Positions 25,110-33,129 of a stretch of DNA of 64,000 bases are shown piece after piece (position 1 is the stretch's first letter; the number at the start of each line of letters is the position of its first letter). A model generated the notes under the pieces. That model ran no database searches and had not been told where the DNA came from. It saw only the letters and a program-made list of their open reading frames with translations. Origin of the DNA: Agrobacterium tumefaciens (lineage in GTDB: Bacteria > Pseudomonadota > Alphaproteobacteria > Rhizobiales > Rhizobiaceae); the NCBI GenBank assembly GCA_017744915.1, contig JAGIAH010000004.1, positions 186,001 to 250,000 of the forward strand. The letters run 5' to 3'. The position numbers and the translations under genes were made by a program.

Positions 25110-25791
25110 GCGCCGCGTCCGTCGCGTTTCCCGCGCGCTCGAGCAAAGGCTCTACGAAGGACATGACGTCTTCCGTAACCTTGTCTTCCGGCTGGTCGGC
25201 ATTGACGATGCGGCAGCGACGCGGCTCAGCCAGCGCAATATCCAGATAGGCTTCACGCCGCTTCTCGTGGGTCTCGATTTCCTCTTTTTCGAACCGGTCG
25301 GGGGTTGCCCCCTCATCCGCACGTTTCCTGGCGCGCGCGAGACCCTTTTCGGCGGCGATATCGAAGATCAGCGTCAGTTCCGGAACGACACCATCGATGG
25401 CGATCCGTTGCAGCGTCTCGATGAATTCCGGCTCCAGATTGCCGGTCGTGCCCTGATAGACACGCGAAGAATCAAGGAAGCGGTCGCAAAGCACGATCTC
25501 ACCACGCGCAAGCGCCGGGCGAATGACCTCCTCGACATGATCGTTGCGCGCCGCCGCAAACAGGATCGCCTCCATGCGCACGCCGAAGGATTCCGCGGCA
25601 CCCGAGAGCAGAACATGCCGAACGGCCTCCGCGCCCGGAGAACCACCCGGCTCACGCGTTACGACCACCTCGAAACCACGGCCGCGAAGCGCCTCGGCAA
25701 GCGTGCGAATCTGCGTCGACTTGCCGGCGCCCTCGCCGCCCTCGAAGCTGATGAACAATCCGGTCTTTTCGGCCAATGTCTCGTCCTGCAC
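25102..25791 (-). CDS. tmk: Thymidylate kinase
   Basis: A 229-residue kinase converting dTMP to dTDP. The P-loop is [21 protein letters not shown] at about residues 13-32. The DRY-like motif is [14 protein letters not shown], with preceding [14 protein letters not shown], and the lid region is [17 protein letters not shown]. It is clustered with holB (8-nt overlap). The spacing to the upstream dacF-like gene is 117 bp, so a promoter may lie between them. Confidence 0.96.
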   Translation of the reverse strand: MQDETLAEKTGLFISFEGGEGAGKSTQIRTLAEALRGRGFEVVVTREPGGSPGAEAVRHVLLSGAAESFGVRMEAILFAAARNDHVEEVIRPALARGEIVLCDRFLDSSRVYQGTTGNLEPEFIETLQRIAIDGVVPELTLIFDIAAEKGLARARKRADEGATPDRFEKEEIETHEKRREAYLDIALAEPRRCRIVNADQPEDKVTEDVMSFVEPLLERAGNATDAAHE

Positions 25792-25908
25792 GGGTTTCCT
25801 GAAATTCGAAATGCCTGTTTACAGCATCGAAGCGAAATGTGTGAAGCGCTTTTCAGAAAATCCGATGCCTGAACAAAAGCATAGGAACGAGGCCGGCGAA
25901 AATGGCCT

Positions 25909-27081
25909 TCACAGCCAGAAAAGCAGCAGTTCCTTCAGCGCGCCCGTCGCATTCTGGGTCAGAGAACCCTTGCCCACCGCAGCCTTCGTATAAAGCGGCA
26001 CTTCGCGCAGCAGCCGTTCGCCCGAAAATATCTTGAGCGTTCCGGCATTCGCGCCGGCATCCAGCGGCGCAGTCAACGGCCAGCGATAGACGATGCGGCC
26101 GGAAATGCGATCCGGATTATTGACCGGCACCAGCACGCTGACATCTTCCTTGGGCGAAAGATCGATATGCGAGACATCGCCGCCATAAACACTGACTGCG
26201 CCGACCGCTTCATCCTTGCTGAAAAGATGGCGTTTCTCGAAGGCTGTCAGGCCCCAGTCCACCACCCGGCGGGCCTCCTCCTGCCGCGTCTTGTCGTCAA
26301 CGATGCCGGCAAGCGCCAGATAGACACGGCGCCCCTCCCTTTCGGCCGAAACGACGGCGGCAAAACCGCTGCCTTCCGCAAAACCGAGGCCCAGACCATC
26401 GATGCCGCTGCCCGGCATCAGAAGCGAATTCTTGTTGCGCTGGAAAATCCGGTTCCACTCGAAATCGGGCTTGGTGAAAAGCGCATAACGATCGGGATAG
26501 GTGTCATGCAGATGCTGGGCAAGACGCACCATGTCCTTGGCCGTCGTCTGGTTGCCGGGATCGGGAAGTCCCGTGGAATTGGCGAATATGCTGCGGTTCA
26601 TGCCAAGTTCGCCCGCCCGCGCCGTCATGCGCTTGGCGAAGGCGGCATCCGAACCCGCCATGCCCTCAGCCACGATGATGCAGCCGTCATTGGCGTTCTG
26701 CACGATGATACCGGTGAGGAGATCGTTGATTCCGACGGAGGATTTCAGCGCCGCAAACATGGTCGAGGTGCGCGATGGAGCGCCGCCCGTGCGCCAGGCA
26801 TATTCCGAGACCGGATATGCGGTCTCCGGCGTCAGCTGCCCCTTGGAGAGCGCGTCGAGCATCACTTCCACCGTCATCAGCTTGGCGAGCGATGCGGGCG
26901 GAAAGGACTGATCTTCATTTTGCGAAAGAAGCACCGTGCCGGTTTCGGCATCGATCATATAGGCCTGTTCAGCCTTGGCGATGAAAGGAGCTGTCTGCGA
27001 TTGCGCCGCGCCTGCACTGAAAAACGCAAAGGCGGCCGCCACAACGACCGACCGATAGGAGCGATGAATGGCCTTGCGCAT
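25909..27081 (-). CDS. PBP5/DacF-family D-alanyl-D-alanine carboxypeptidase-like protein with altered active site
   Basis: A 390-residue exported protein of the low-molecular-weight PBP class. A signal peptide (AAAFAFFSAGAAQSQ) follows the chosen ATG at 27081. The S-x-x-K motif is intact (PPASLAKLMTV). The S-x-N motif reads Q-N-A-N-D, with Asn in place of Ser. Where K-T-G is expected the sequence is GIDGLGLGFAEGSGF, so Lys and Thr are missing. The C-terminal PBP5 beta domain (DVSVLVPVNN, SGRIVYRWPLTAPLDAGANAGTLKIF) is complete. The fold is clear, but carboxypeptidase activity is doubtful; it may bind peptidoglycan or act as a regulator. It lies between rlpA and tmk. Confidence 0.85.
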   Translation of the reverse strand: MRKAIHRSYRSVVVAAAFAFFSAGAAQSQTAPFIAKAEQAYMIDAETGTVLLSQNEDQSFPPASLAKLMTVEVMLDALSKGQLTPETAYPVSEYAWRTGGAPSRTSTMFAALKSSVGINDLLTGIIVQNANDGCIIVAEGMAGSDAAFAKRMTARAGELGMNRSIFANSTGLPDPGNQTTAKDMVRLAQHLHDTYPDRYALFTKPDFEWNRIFQRNKNSLLMPGSGIDGLGLGFAEGSGFAAVVSAEREGRRVYLALAGIVDDKTRQEEARRVVDWGLTAFEKRHLFSKDEAVGAVSVYGGDVSHIDLSPKEDVSVLVPVNNPDRISGRIVYRWPLTAPLDAGANAGTLKIFSGERLLREVPLYTKAAVGKGSLTQNATGALKELLLFWL

Positions 27082-27154
27082 GAAACCGCCCAGTCCTGCG
27101 TGCTGCAACCGGCTGCACGCGACGAAAGCGAGAGGCAGCCTATCCTTCAATCCG

Positions 27155-28243
27155 TCAGCGCGACTTCGTCTGCTGACGCTTCACATGGGCGAGTATCGAT
27201 TGCTCGTTGAGCGCACCACGATCGACGAGCACGCTGTCGAAGGCGCGCACAGTCTTGGAAACCGTAGCTGATTCTTCCGAATAGGCTGCCGAATATTTGG
27301 AGGACGGCGTCGGCACGCGCAGATAATTGCCGCCGGGCGCTGCCGGCTCACGCATGAAATTGCCCTCCGGCCGCTCGGCCAGGAATGGGCCGATTTCCGG
27401 CAGGATTGCAAATTGTTCGAAAGCCGGTTGAACACCGTTGACCAGCGGCATGGCTTGAAGCGCCGCATTTTTCTTGGAGCCGACCAGCGCCGTCTGCGTG
27501 GAGCCGCCATAATTCGGGTTGGACGCAGGCGCCGGCACGAAATTCGGAGAAGCCGAAGCCACCATCACACCCGTTGCGATCTGTCCTTCCGGTGCGACGC
27601 CCGGCGAACGCGAGCCCTTCGGAATATAAGACGCCATCAGATAGGGCATGTCGTGACCATCAAGCGGCGCACGACCAGCATATTGCACGCGGACATTGGC
27701 GGTGCCGGTGCCCTTCATGTCGAGAAGATCGGCCGTCTTGCTGGAAACGTCGATCAGGCGACCCTCATGGAAAGGTCCGCGATCGTTAACTCGCACCAGA
27801 ACCGATGCGCCATTTTCCATATTGGTGATGCGCGCATAGCTCGGCAGGGGAAATGTCGGATGTGCGGCGGAAAGATGTTCTTTATCGTAGACTTCGCCAT
27901 TCGCCGTCAGGCGGCCGTGGAAGGCGGAACCGTACCAGGAGGCGAGACCGGTCTTGTTGTAACCCGGCTCTTCTTTCGGAAAATAACGACGGCCCTTGAC
28001 CGTATAGGCATTGCCGACCAGCTCTCGCCCGCCGCCCTTGGGAATGCTCTTCCCATCGGCCACACGCGGGCTGGCTTTGACGCCATATTCCGATTCAGAG
28101 AAATATTCCTTGCTGCGCTTGGGCTTAGGCTTGGTCTCAGAGGTGGTGGAACACGAAGCCGTTGCAGCGCAAAGCACGGAAATTGCAAGCCACTTCGCAC
28201 CCGATCTGGTGCTGATGCCGAGTTTCTTGACCGTAGAATTCAA
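27155..28243 (-). CDS. rlpA: RlpA-family septal-ring lytic transglycosylase / lipoprotein
   Basis: A probable 362-residue lipoprotein. WLAISVLCAATASCSTT gives a signal peptide with lipobox Cys. The double-psi beta-barrel domain has TGLASWYGSAFHGRLTANGEVYDK, LSAAHPTFPLPSYARITN and VRVNDRGPFHEGRLIDVS, including the catalytic Asp of RlpA. No SPOR domain is seen at the C-terminus. Start choice is uncertain. The frame opens at a GTG at 28321; I use TTG at 28243, which leaves a normal lipoprotein n-region. It heads the leftward operon with dacF-like, tmk and holB. Confidence 0.85.
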   Translation of the reverse strand: MNSTVKKLGISTRSGAKWLAISVLCAATASCSTTSETKPKPKRSKEYFSESEYGVKASPRVADGKSIPKGGGRELVGNAYTVKGRRYFPKEEPGYNKTGLASWYGSAFHGRLTANGEVYDKEHLSAAHPTFPLPSYARITNMENGASVLVRVNDRGPFHEGRLIDVSSKTADLLDMKGTGTANVRVQYAGRAPLDGHDMPYLMASYIPKGSRSPGVAPEGQIATGVMVASASPNFVPAPASNPNYGGSTQTALVGSKKNAALQAMPLVNGVQPAFEQFAILPEIGPFLAERPEGNFMREPAAPGGNYLRVPTPSSKYSAAYSEESATVSKTVRAFDSVLVDRGALNEQSILAHVKRQQTKSR

Positions 28244-28557
28244 ATCGTCTGCCCCACGCTTATTGGCTCGGAGAACCGCACCCTCACTTGCCTCGATGAT
28301 TTGCCCCTGCCATCGAAGCACCTAACAGTCGCTTAATCTTGTGCATAACGTGGCAAAAATGCGAACGACTTCTGCAAATTCGATAAAATTGTAACGAACG
28401 TGGTTAACGATTTATGTCTCTTGAAGCTGCTGCCGGGCGCAATTCACCCGCCTCAACCGGGTCTCCCGCAGCACCTGCAAGGAACAAACGAAAGGTAATC
28501 ACGTTTCCATTCCGCAAACAAACGAGCTTTCCGCCGATCTCGGCTGAAGGAGGAAAC

Positions 28558-28890
28558 ATGATCAAGTCTATTAAAATAACAGGCCTCGCAATCGGCGTCG
28601 CCCTGGCATCCTTCGCCGCAACGGTCCCCGCGGGGGCGCAGGATATGGAACTCAGAATCGGACCGGACGGCATTCGCCCCGTCATCCGCGATCGTGACCG
28701 TGACCGCCGTGGCCCGCCGCGCATGCGCGGCTGCAGCGAACGCGAAGCCCGCGCCGCCGCCCGCGAGGCCGGCCTGCGCGATCCCGAAGTCGTGCGCGTC
28801 ACCCCCGGCCGTGTCGTGGTCGAAGGCTATACCCGCCGTGGACCGGACCGCATCACATTTGCGAACGAACGGGGCTGTCCGGAACTCTGA
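28558..28890 (+). CDS. Small secreted Arg-rich hypothetical protein
   Basis: A 110-residue protein with a strong ribosome site (GAAGGAGG, 5 bp) before the ATG and a signal peptide ending TVPAGAQ. The mature part opens MELRIGPDGIRPVIRDRDRD, then RRGPPRMRGCSEREARAAAREAGLRD, and ends in a Cys-containing tail (NERGCPEL). The two Cys could form a disulfide. Similar small proteins with this DPEVV-RVTPGRVVVEGYTRRG region occur across Rhizobiales but have no assigned role, as far as I know. It stands alone and ends before a terminator. The longer frame from 28414 is rejected because of the signal and ribosome site. Confidence 0.75.
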   Translation: MIKSIKITGLAIGVALASFAATVPAGAQDMELRIGPDGIRPVIRDRDRDRRGPPRMRGCSEREARAAAREAGLRDPEVVRVTPGRVVVEGYTRRGPDRITFANERGCPEL

Positions 28891-28905
28891 TGACACCAGT
28901 CGCAT

Positions 28906-28930
28906 GGAACCCGCCGAAAGGCGGGTTTCC
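28906..28930 (+). terminator. Terminator after the small secreted protein gene
   Basis: GGAACCCGCC, GAAA tetraloop, GGCGGGTTTCC starts 15 bp after the stop codon. A stable stem with a GAAA loop and a short T tract inside the descending arm fits rho-independent termination. Confidence 0.7.
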
Positions 28931-29019
28931 TATCGCGCCGATTTTTATACATGCCCAATCCAGATGACACGCCGGAGGCGCCGCCCCGTCGTCGCATTAT
29001 CATTATTGTTTTGGCTGAA

Positions 29020-29109
29020 TGGCAGATGGGGTGGGATTCGAACCCACGGTACGCTCTCACGCACGCCGGTTTTCAAGACCGGTTCCTTAAACCACTCGGA
29101 CACCCATCC
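29020..29109 (-). tRNA. tRNA-Ser (anticodon UGA)
   Basis: A 90-nt tRNA with a long variable arm. The acceptor stem pairs GGATGGG (5') with CCCATCT (3'), followed by G and an encoded CCA. The anticodon stem-loop is CCGGTCTTGAAAACCGG with TGA at 29073-29075 (plus-strand coordinates). The variable arm is CGTGCGTGAGAGCGTACCG-like and the T arm is GTGGGTTCGAATCCCAC. The class II shape and UGA anticodon identify serine, reading UCA and UCG-type codons. Confidence 0.96.
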
Positions 29110-29197
29110 ATCGGTGGTGAGGCTTTATAGCGGTTTGAAAATGGCCGTCAATCCCGCTGGACGAGCGGAGCCCATCCTTCTTTTTCCACCCGGAATG

Positions 29198-29362
29198 TCA
29201 CTGCGCCGGTGCGGTTGCCGGCGGCAGCAGAGATCCCTCTCCCGAAGGAATCGATGGCACCTGTTGGGCCGTATCGAACAACGTCAGGCTCAAAACGATT
29301 GCGACAAGCACCAGTAAAAGCGCCACGAAGACGATTCCCGATTTATCCATGCGTCTGCTCAT
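29198..29362 (-). CDS. Small single-pass membrane protein, 54 aa
   Basis: A frame of 54 codons opens MSRRMDKSGIVFVALLLVL, continues as one hydrophobic helix to about residue 29, and ends in a Pro/Ser/Gln-rich periplasmic-type tail (PSIPSGEGSLLPPATAPAQ). Codon use is typical of the window, with G/C at most third positions, which argues for a real gene. No strong ribosome site precedes it; the ATG at 29350 (MDKSG) is an alternative start. It lies between the tRNA-Ser and the small-RNA candidate. No function can be assigned. Confidence 0.5.
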   Translation of the reverse strand: MSRRMDKSGIVFVALLLVLVAIVLSLTLFDTAQQVPSIPSGEGSLLPPATAPAQ

Positions 29363-29512
29363 GTCACGTTATGTTAAAGGCGAATATGTGCAATTCGAGG
29401 CAATGCAAAGAATAACGCGAAAGTCTGTCAAGTTGTCTTACAGATTTACCCAACTCGTCGTTCAAAAAAATCCAAATTGAGCGAAATTTATGCACAGGCG
29501 TACTGTTTGGGA

Positions 29513-29628
29513 CGGAAATGGCCTATCGCGTCAGCACTATTGTCACTTATATCAAGCCATCGCTCCCGGGCATTGCCCAACTTTCCCCGAGCGATCAACC
29601 TGCCCCGCCTGTTTGCGGGGCTTTTTTC
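29513..29628 (+). ncRNA. Candidate trans-acting small RNA with its own terminator
   Basis: No open frame is convincing here, yet the region is highly structured. ATCGCTC (29559-29565) pairs with GAGCGAT (29589-29595) around a small GGGC-ATT-GCCC hairpin and an exposed AACTTTCCCC tract (29579-29588). The latter could pair with Shine-Dalgarno sequences. Six bases later GCCCCGC-CTGTTT-GCGGGGC with TTTTTT (29602-29627) is a strong terminator. TTGAGC (29477-29482), 18 bp and TACTGT (29501-29506) form a possible promoter giving a transcript of about 115 nt. It resembles the conserved alphaproteobacterial small RNAs, but I cannot name it with certainty. Confidence 0.6.
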
Positions 29629-29699
29629 TTTTATAGAACCGAAAATAGGTCCGCCGGCAGAAGAGTGCCCCGGACACGGCTCGCCAGCATAGTCGCTCT

Positions 29700-29927
29700 T
29701 CAGACGCCGATGCCTGGTCCGCCATTGCCATGCCGGCCGTCGCCCCGGAGAATATCCTCGAACAGGTTGAGCAGCGCCGGCGGTAAGTTGTCGGAGAATT
29801 CCGCAATGATCTCGCCGGCACGATTATAGGAATAGATGGCCGAGAGCGTCAGCACCAGAAGCACGATCCAGGGCCATATCGGCTTGCGCCTTTGCGGGCC
29901 TTCGTTTTGCTGTTGCGGTAGAGTCAT
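29700..29927 (-). CDS. Small membrane protein, 75 aa
   Basis: A short protein with a polar, Gln-rich N-terminus, one hydrophobic helix (WPWIVLLVLTLSAIYSY) and an amphipathic segment (RAGEIIAEFSDNLPPALLNLFEDILRG), ending in a Gly-rich tail. It resembles small single-pass membrane proteins of rhizobia with no named domain. It follows the zinc-ribbon gene by 15 bp on the same strand and is probably cotranscribed with it. It points toward the small RNA terminator, so the two transcripts converge. Confidence 0.55.
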   Translation of the reverse strand: MTLPQQQNEGPQRRKPIWPWIVLLVLTLSAIYSYNRAGEIIAEFSDNLPPALLNLFEDILRGDGRHGNGGPGIGV

Positions 29928-29942
29928 GCAGGCACCCTTCCT

Positions 29943-30206
29943 TCAGGCCTTCACGCGCGGTTCGCCTCCGGGCGCATAGGCGGTTTTCTGCAGGAACCGG
30001 AATATATTGCCGCACTGGGCGCAGCGGATCATGAAATCCGTCGGATCGCCCGAGGCACGTTCCGTGCGAAACCCTCTCGGCATGTCATCGATGCGAAAAT
30101 CGACATCCCGACGGCTCTTGTCATCCGATTCCGACGCTTCGGCAAAACCCTGATGACCACATTTGGAACATTCGAGCTTTCGGGAATATCTGTCGCGCGC
30201 TGCCAT
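29943..30206 (-). CDS. Small zinc-ribbon protein, 87 aa
   Basis: The sequence has two C-x-x-C pairs, ECSKCGHQG near residue 13 and IRCAQCGNIFRF near residue 60, which together would bind one zinc ion. The loop between them is charged (SDDKSRRDVDFRIDDMPRGFR). There is no other domain. Such small ribbon proteins may bind nucleic acid or other proteins; the role is unknown. It is 15 bp upstream of the small membrane protein gene in the same direction. Confidence 0.6.
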   Translation of the reverse strand: MAARDRYSRKLECSKCGHQGFAEASESDDKSRRDVDFRIDDMPRGFRTERASGDPTDFMIRCAQCGNIFRFLQKTAYAPGGEPRVKA

Positions 30207-30343
30207 CTGCCGTCCTTTGTTTGGTTGGTATCAGGTAGCAGCGGCAAAACGTCATTTCAATGCCGTCCGCCTCGGGTTAAAGCTTTGCATGGCTATTTTC
30301 CGTCTGGAAAATCATCCGGCGGCCGGAACGAAGATGGAAGCCC

Positions 30344-31063
30344 ATGCACGACCAAAGACCCCTGCTTTCATCGTCTCTCTTGCGCCGCGCGGTCCTCGTT
30401 GCCGGAATTCTTCTCATCCTTCTCGTCGGCCTCAATGTCGGCATCAAATGGTATGGTGAGCGGATCCTCAAGGCAGGACATGTGGCCGATACCGATGAGG
30501 TGGAGATCACCATCGGCAACGATCGGCTCAAACTCGCCAGAAACACGCTGCGAACGCCTTCCGAACGACAGGGCGGCGAAAGCGAACGGGTCGACCTCTA
30601 CCTCACCTGGTCTGATCTCAAAGGATATGAGGATGCGAATCGCGCGATCTTCGACGATCCCGCCCGGTCAACGGGGCTGATCTTCGTCCAGCTCTCGCAA
30701 AGCACCATGTCCGAAGACATGTCCGGCCGTTTCGGGCCGATCTATTCGCGGCTGACCGAAGGAGAGCCGGTGCCATTGAAGCACGGCCTCTTCCTACACC
30801 GCCTGCGTGCCGATTCCGGCTATGGCAAAGAAGTCATCGTGACCGGCGAACGTGAAAACAACGAGGCCTTTGTGGCGCGCTGCCTCCTGCCGCAGACGCC
30901 GCAGGAAGCGACGGGAAGCGACTGCCAGAGGGATATTCACATCGGCCAGGACCTCAGCCTGTTCTACCGCTTTTCCGCCAATCTGCTACCGCAATGGCAA
31001 AAGCTCGATGCGGATGTGAAAGCCTATGTCACGCAGCGCCTCGTAAAAGACGGAAATCCCTGA
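30344..31063 (+). CDS. Membrane-anchored hypothetical protein, 239 aa
   Basis: One N-terminal transmembrane helix (LRRAVLVAGILLILLVGLNVGIKWYG, about residues 13-38) is followed by a periplasmic domain of about 200 residues. Features include EVEITIGNDRLKLARNTLR, GIDLYLTW-like strand SERVDLYLTWSDLKGYED, and a pair of Cys residues (ARCLLPQ and GSDCQRD) that may form a disulfide. I do not recognise a family. Coding quality is high and an ATG follows GGAAGCCC. It lies upstream of the SPOR-domain carboxypeptidase in the same direction, 117 bp away. Confidence 0.65.
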   Translation: MHDQRPLLSSSLLRRAVLVAGILLILLVGLNVGIKWYGERILKAGHVADTDEVEITIGNDRLKLARNTLRTPSERQGGESERVDLYLTWSDLKGYEDANRAIFDDPARSTGLIFVQLSQSTMSEDMSGRFGPIYSRLTEGEPVPLKHGLFLHRLRADSGYGKEVIVTGERENNEAFVARCLLPQTPQEATGSDCQRDIHIGQDLSLFYRFSANLLPQWQKLDADVKAYVTQRLVKDGNP

Positions 31064-31201
31064 CACGGCACGGCACAGATTGCGTGTGAAAAGTCGCATT
31101 TTATGGAAGGCGGATACCTTTCATAAACCACTTGGTAACGCCATCCCGATAAAGTTTCTTCCCGGAGCATCGGGCGGGGCGTGTCCGAGCGGAACAGAAA
31201 T

Positions 31202-32695
31202 ATGCGATTGAAGAGTTCAGCAGTGTTGAAAAGTCTATCTGGGGCACATTCGCGCAAAGCGGGTGCGACGTCTTTCGTAAGGTTTATTGCGCTAACCCTT
31301 GCTGCGGCGTTCATAACCGCAACATCCGTTCAGACCGCAAAGGCCGATCCGAAATATGCGGGTATCGTCATCGATGCCAAGACCGGCAAGGTTCTCTATG
31401 GCGAGGATCCTGATGGGCTGCGTTATCCGGCGTCGCTGACCAAGATGATGACGCTTTACCTGACATTCGAGGCACTCAACAGCGGACGCATTTCGCTTGA
31501 TTCCCGAGTGCCCGTTTCGGCCAATGCCGCCAAGGAGCCGCCGTCCAAGCTTGGCGTGCGCGCCGGTGGCAGCGTTACGGTTGAGCAGGCGATCCTGGCC
31601 CTCGTCACCCGTTCCGCAAACGATATGGCGACCGCGCTCGGCGAACATCTCGGCGGCTCGGAAGACCGTTTCGCCCGGATGATGACGGCAAAGGCCCGTG
31701 CACTCGGCATGACCCGCACGACCTATCGCAACGCCAACGGCCTGCCCAACACGGCGCAGATGACGACGGCACGCGACCAGGCCCGCCTCGGCATCGCCCT
31801 TCGCCAGCATTTCCCGCAATATTACGGTTATTTCTCCACCCGCACCTTCAATTTCGGCAAGCAGGTTATAGGCAACCACAATCGCCTCGTCGGAACCGTG
31901 AAGGGCGTTGATGGCATCAAGACCGGTTACACCCGCGCAGCCGGCAGCAATCTCGCAACGTCCGCACAGCTCGATGGCCGCTCGATCGTCGCCGTCGTTC
32001 TCGGCGGACGCTCCAGCGCCGCCCGTGACGCCACCATGCGCAAGCTGGTCGCGACTTATCTGCCGCAGGCATCGCGTGGCGGCAACAGCAACCTGATCGC
32101 TCAGACGCGTTCTGCTCCGGTCGAAGAACCCGTTGCCGTAGCGGCAGCCGTTCCTTCCGTGGCCGTCGCAGCCACCGATGCCGGCCTTCCGCATGCGGGC
32201 CCCGTTCCGCAGACCCGTTACGAAGAAGCGCCAGTCACCGCCTTTGCGGGCTCCTCTTCCAATGCCGCCGTCAAGGCCATGGAAGCGGCCACCTGGCAGA
32301 AGGGCAAGGACCCCATTTCCCAGGCCCCCGTCGCGCCGGATCGCAAGATGATTACCAACTCCACCAAGGTGGACAATATCGTCACGGCATCGACGGCAGC
32401 ATCTGCATCCGCCGCACCTTCCGTCTCCCCCAGGGCAGAGGCTCCGCAGGGTGGCTGGGTGATCCAGATCGGCGCGTCGCCCGATGAAAACTCCGCGCGC
32501 GGCCTGTTGCAGAACGCGCAGGAAAAAGGCGGCGCGGCACTGCGCTCCGCAAAGCCCTTCACGGTCGCCTTCAGCAAGGACGGCTCCCAGATCTACCGCG
32601 CCCGTTTCGGCGGCTTCGATGGCCAGAATGCCGCGGTAAATGCATGCAATGCATTGAAAAAGAAAGGCGTCAGCTGCTGGGCGTCACTCCAGTAA
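31202..32695 (+). CDS. D-alanyl-D-alanine carboxypeptidase (PBP5/6 class) with C-terminal SPOR domain
   Basis: A 497-residue exported enzyme that trims the terminal D-Ala from peptidoglycan pentapeptides. A signal region ends near TSVQTAKADP. All three catalytic motifs are intact: S-x-x-K in YPASLTKMMTL, S-x-N in TRSANDMAT, and K-T-G in GIKTGYTRAAGS. A Pro/Ala-rich linker of about 120 residues leads to a SPOR domain (GGWVIQIGASPDENSARGLL ... YRARFGGFDGQNAAVNACNALKKKG), which targets denuded septal glycan. A GTG seven codons upstream is an alternative start. It contrasts with the motif-degenerate paralogue at 25909-27081. Confidence 0.92.
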   Translation: MRLKSSAVLKSLSGAHSRKAGATSFVRFIALTLAAAFITATSVQTAKADPKYAGIVIDAKTGKVLYGEDPDGLRYPASLTKMMTLYLTFEALNSGRISLDSRVPVSANAAKEPPSKLGVRAGGSVTVEQAILALVTRSANDMATALGEHLGGSEDRFARMMTAKARALGMTRTTYRNANGLPNTAQMTTARDQARLGIALRQHFPQYYGYFSTRTFNFGKQVIGNHNRLVGTVKGVDGIKTGYTRAAGSNLATSAQLDGRSIVAVVLGGRSSAARDATMRKLVATYLPQASRGGNSNLIAQTRSAPVEEPVAVAAAVPSVAVAATDAGLPHAGPVPQTRYEEAPVTAFAGSSSNAAVKAMEAATWQKGKDPISQAPVAPDRKMITNSTKVDNIVTASTAASASAAPSVSPRAEAPQGGWVIQIGASPDENSARGLLQNAQEKGGAALRSAKPFTVAFSKDGSQIYRARFGGFDGQNAAVNACNALKKKGVSCWASLQ

Positions 32696-32778
32696 CGGAC
32701 GTTTCCGCAGGCGGTGCTTCATTATCGAAACATCGCCTGTCTCCTCGAATTGTGTAATGAGTAGCGAGGCTTTCCAAG

Positions 32779-33039
32779 ATGGCAGTCAACGAGAATTATT
32801 CGGACATTGCGTCTGGCAACGGGCATGGCAGCCTTTCGGTCCTGCATCCCATTCACGAGGCGGCGATGCGTATCGCCGATATCGGTCTCAACCGTTCCAA
32901 GGCAAAGACACGCGATCTCGTGGCGCTGCTTCTGTCGCATGGCGCCCGTGCCTGGCGCGCCAACCAGCCGGAAGTCAGCATTCACCTTCATGTCGGGCGC
33001 CGCTCGGGACGTGCACCGGTGCATATGCGAATTCGATAA
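32779..33039 (+). CDS. Hypothetical protein, 86 aa
   Basis: A small soluble protein (MAVNENYSDIASGNGHGSLS) with a helical middle (AAMRIADIGLNRSKAKTRDLVALLLSHGARAW) and a basic C-terminus (HVGRRSGRAPVHMRIR). No family is recognised. The frame has good codon bias, and a terminator follows. It could be a small nucleic-acid-binding protein, but this is only a guess from charge. Confidence 0.5.
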   Translation: MAVNENYSDIASGNGHGSLSVLHPIHEAAMRIADIGLNRSKAKTRDLVALLLSHGARAWRANQPEVSIHLHVGRRSGRAPVHMRIR

Positions 33040-33065
33040 GAACCGGACTAGCCAAACAGGCAAAG

Positions 33066-33101
33066 AAAAACCCCGCGGAGCGCATGCACCGCGGGGTTTT
33101 T
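33066..33101. terminator. Bidirectional terminator between the 86-aa gene and gyrA
   Basis: AAAAACCCCGCGG, 10-nt loop, CCGCGGGGTTTTT is a near-perfect stem flanked by A and T tracts. It can end transcription from both convergent genes. Confidence 0.9.
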
Positions 33102-33129
33102 CGTTAATGGGTATGGGAAACGAGGCGGC

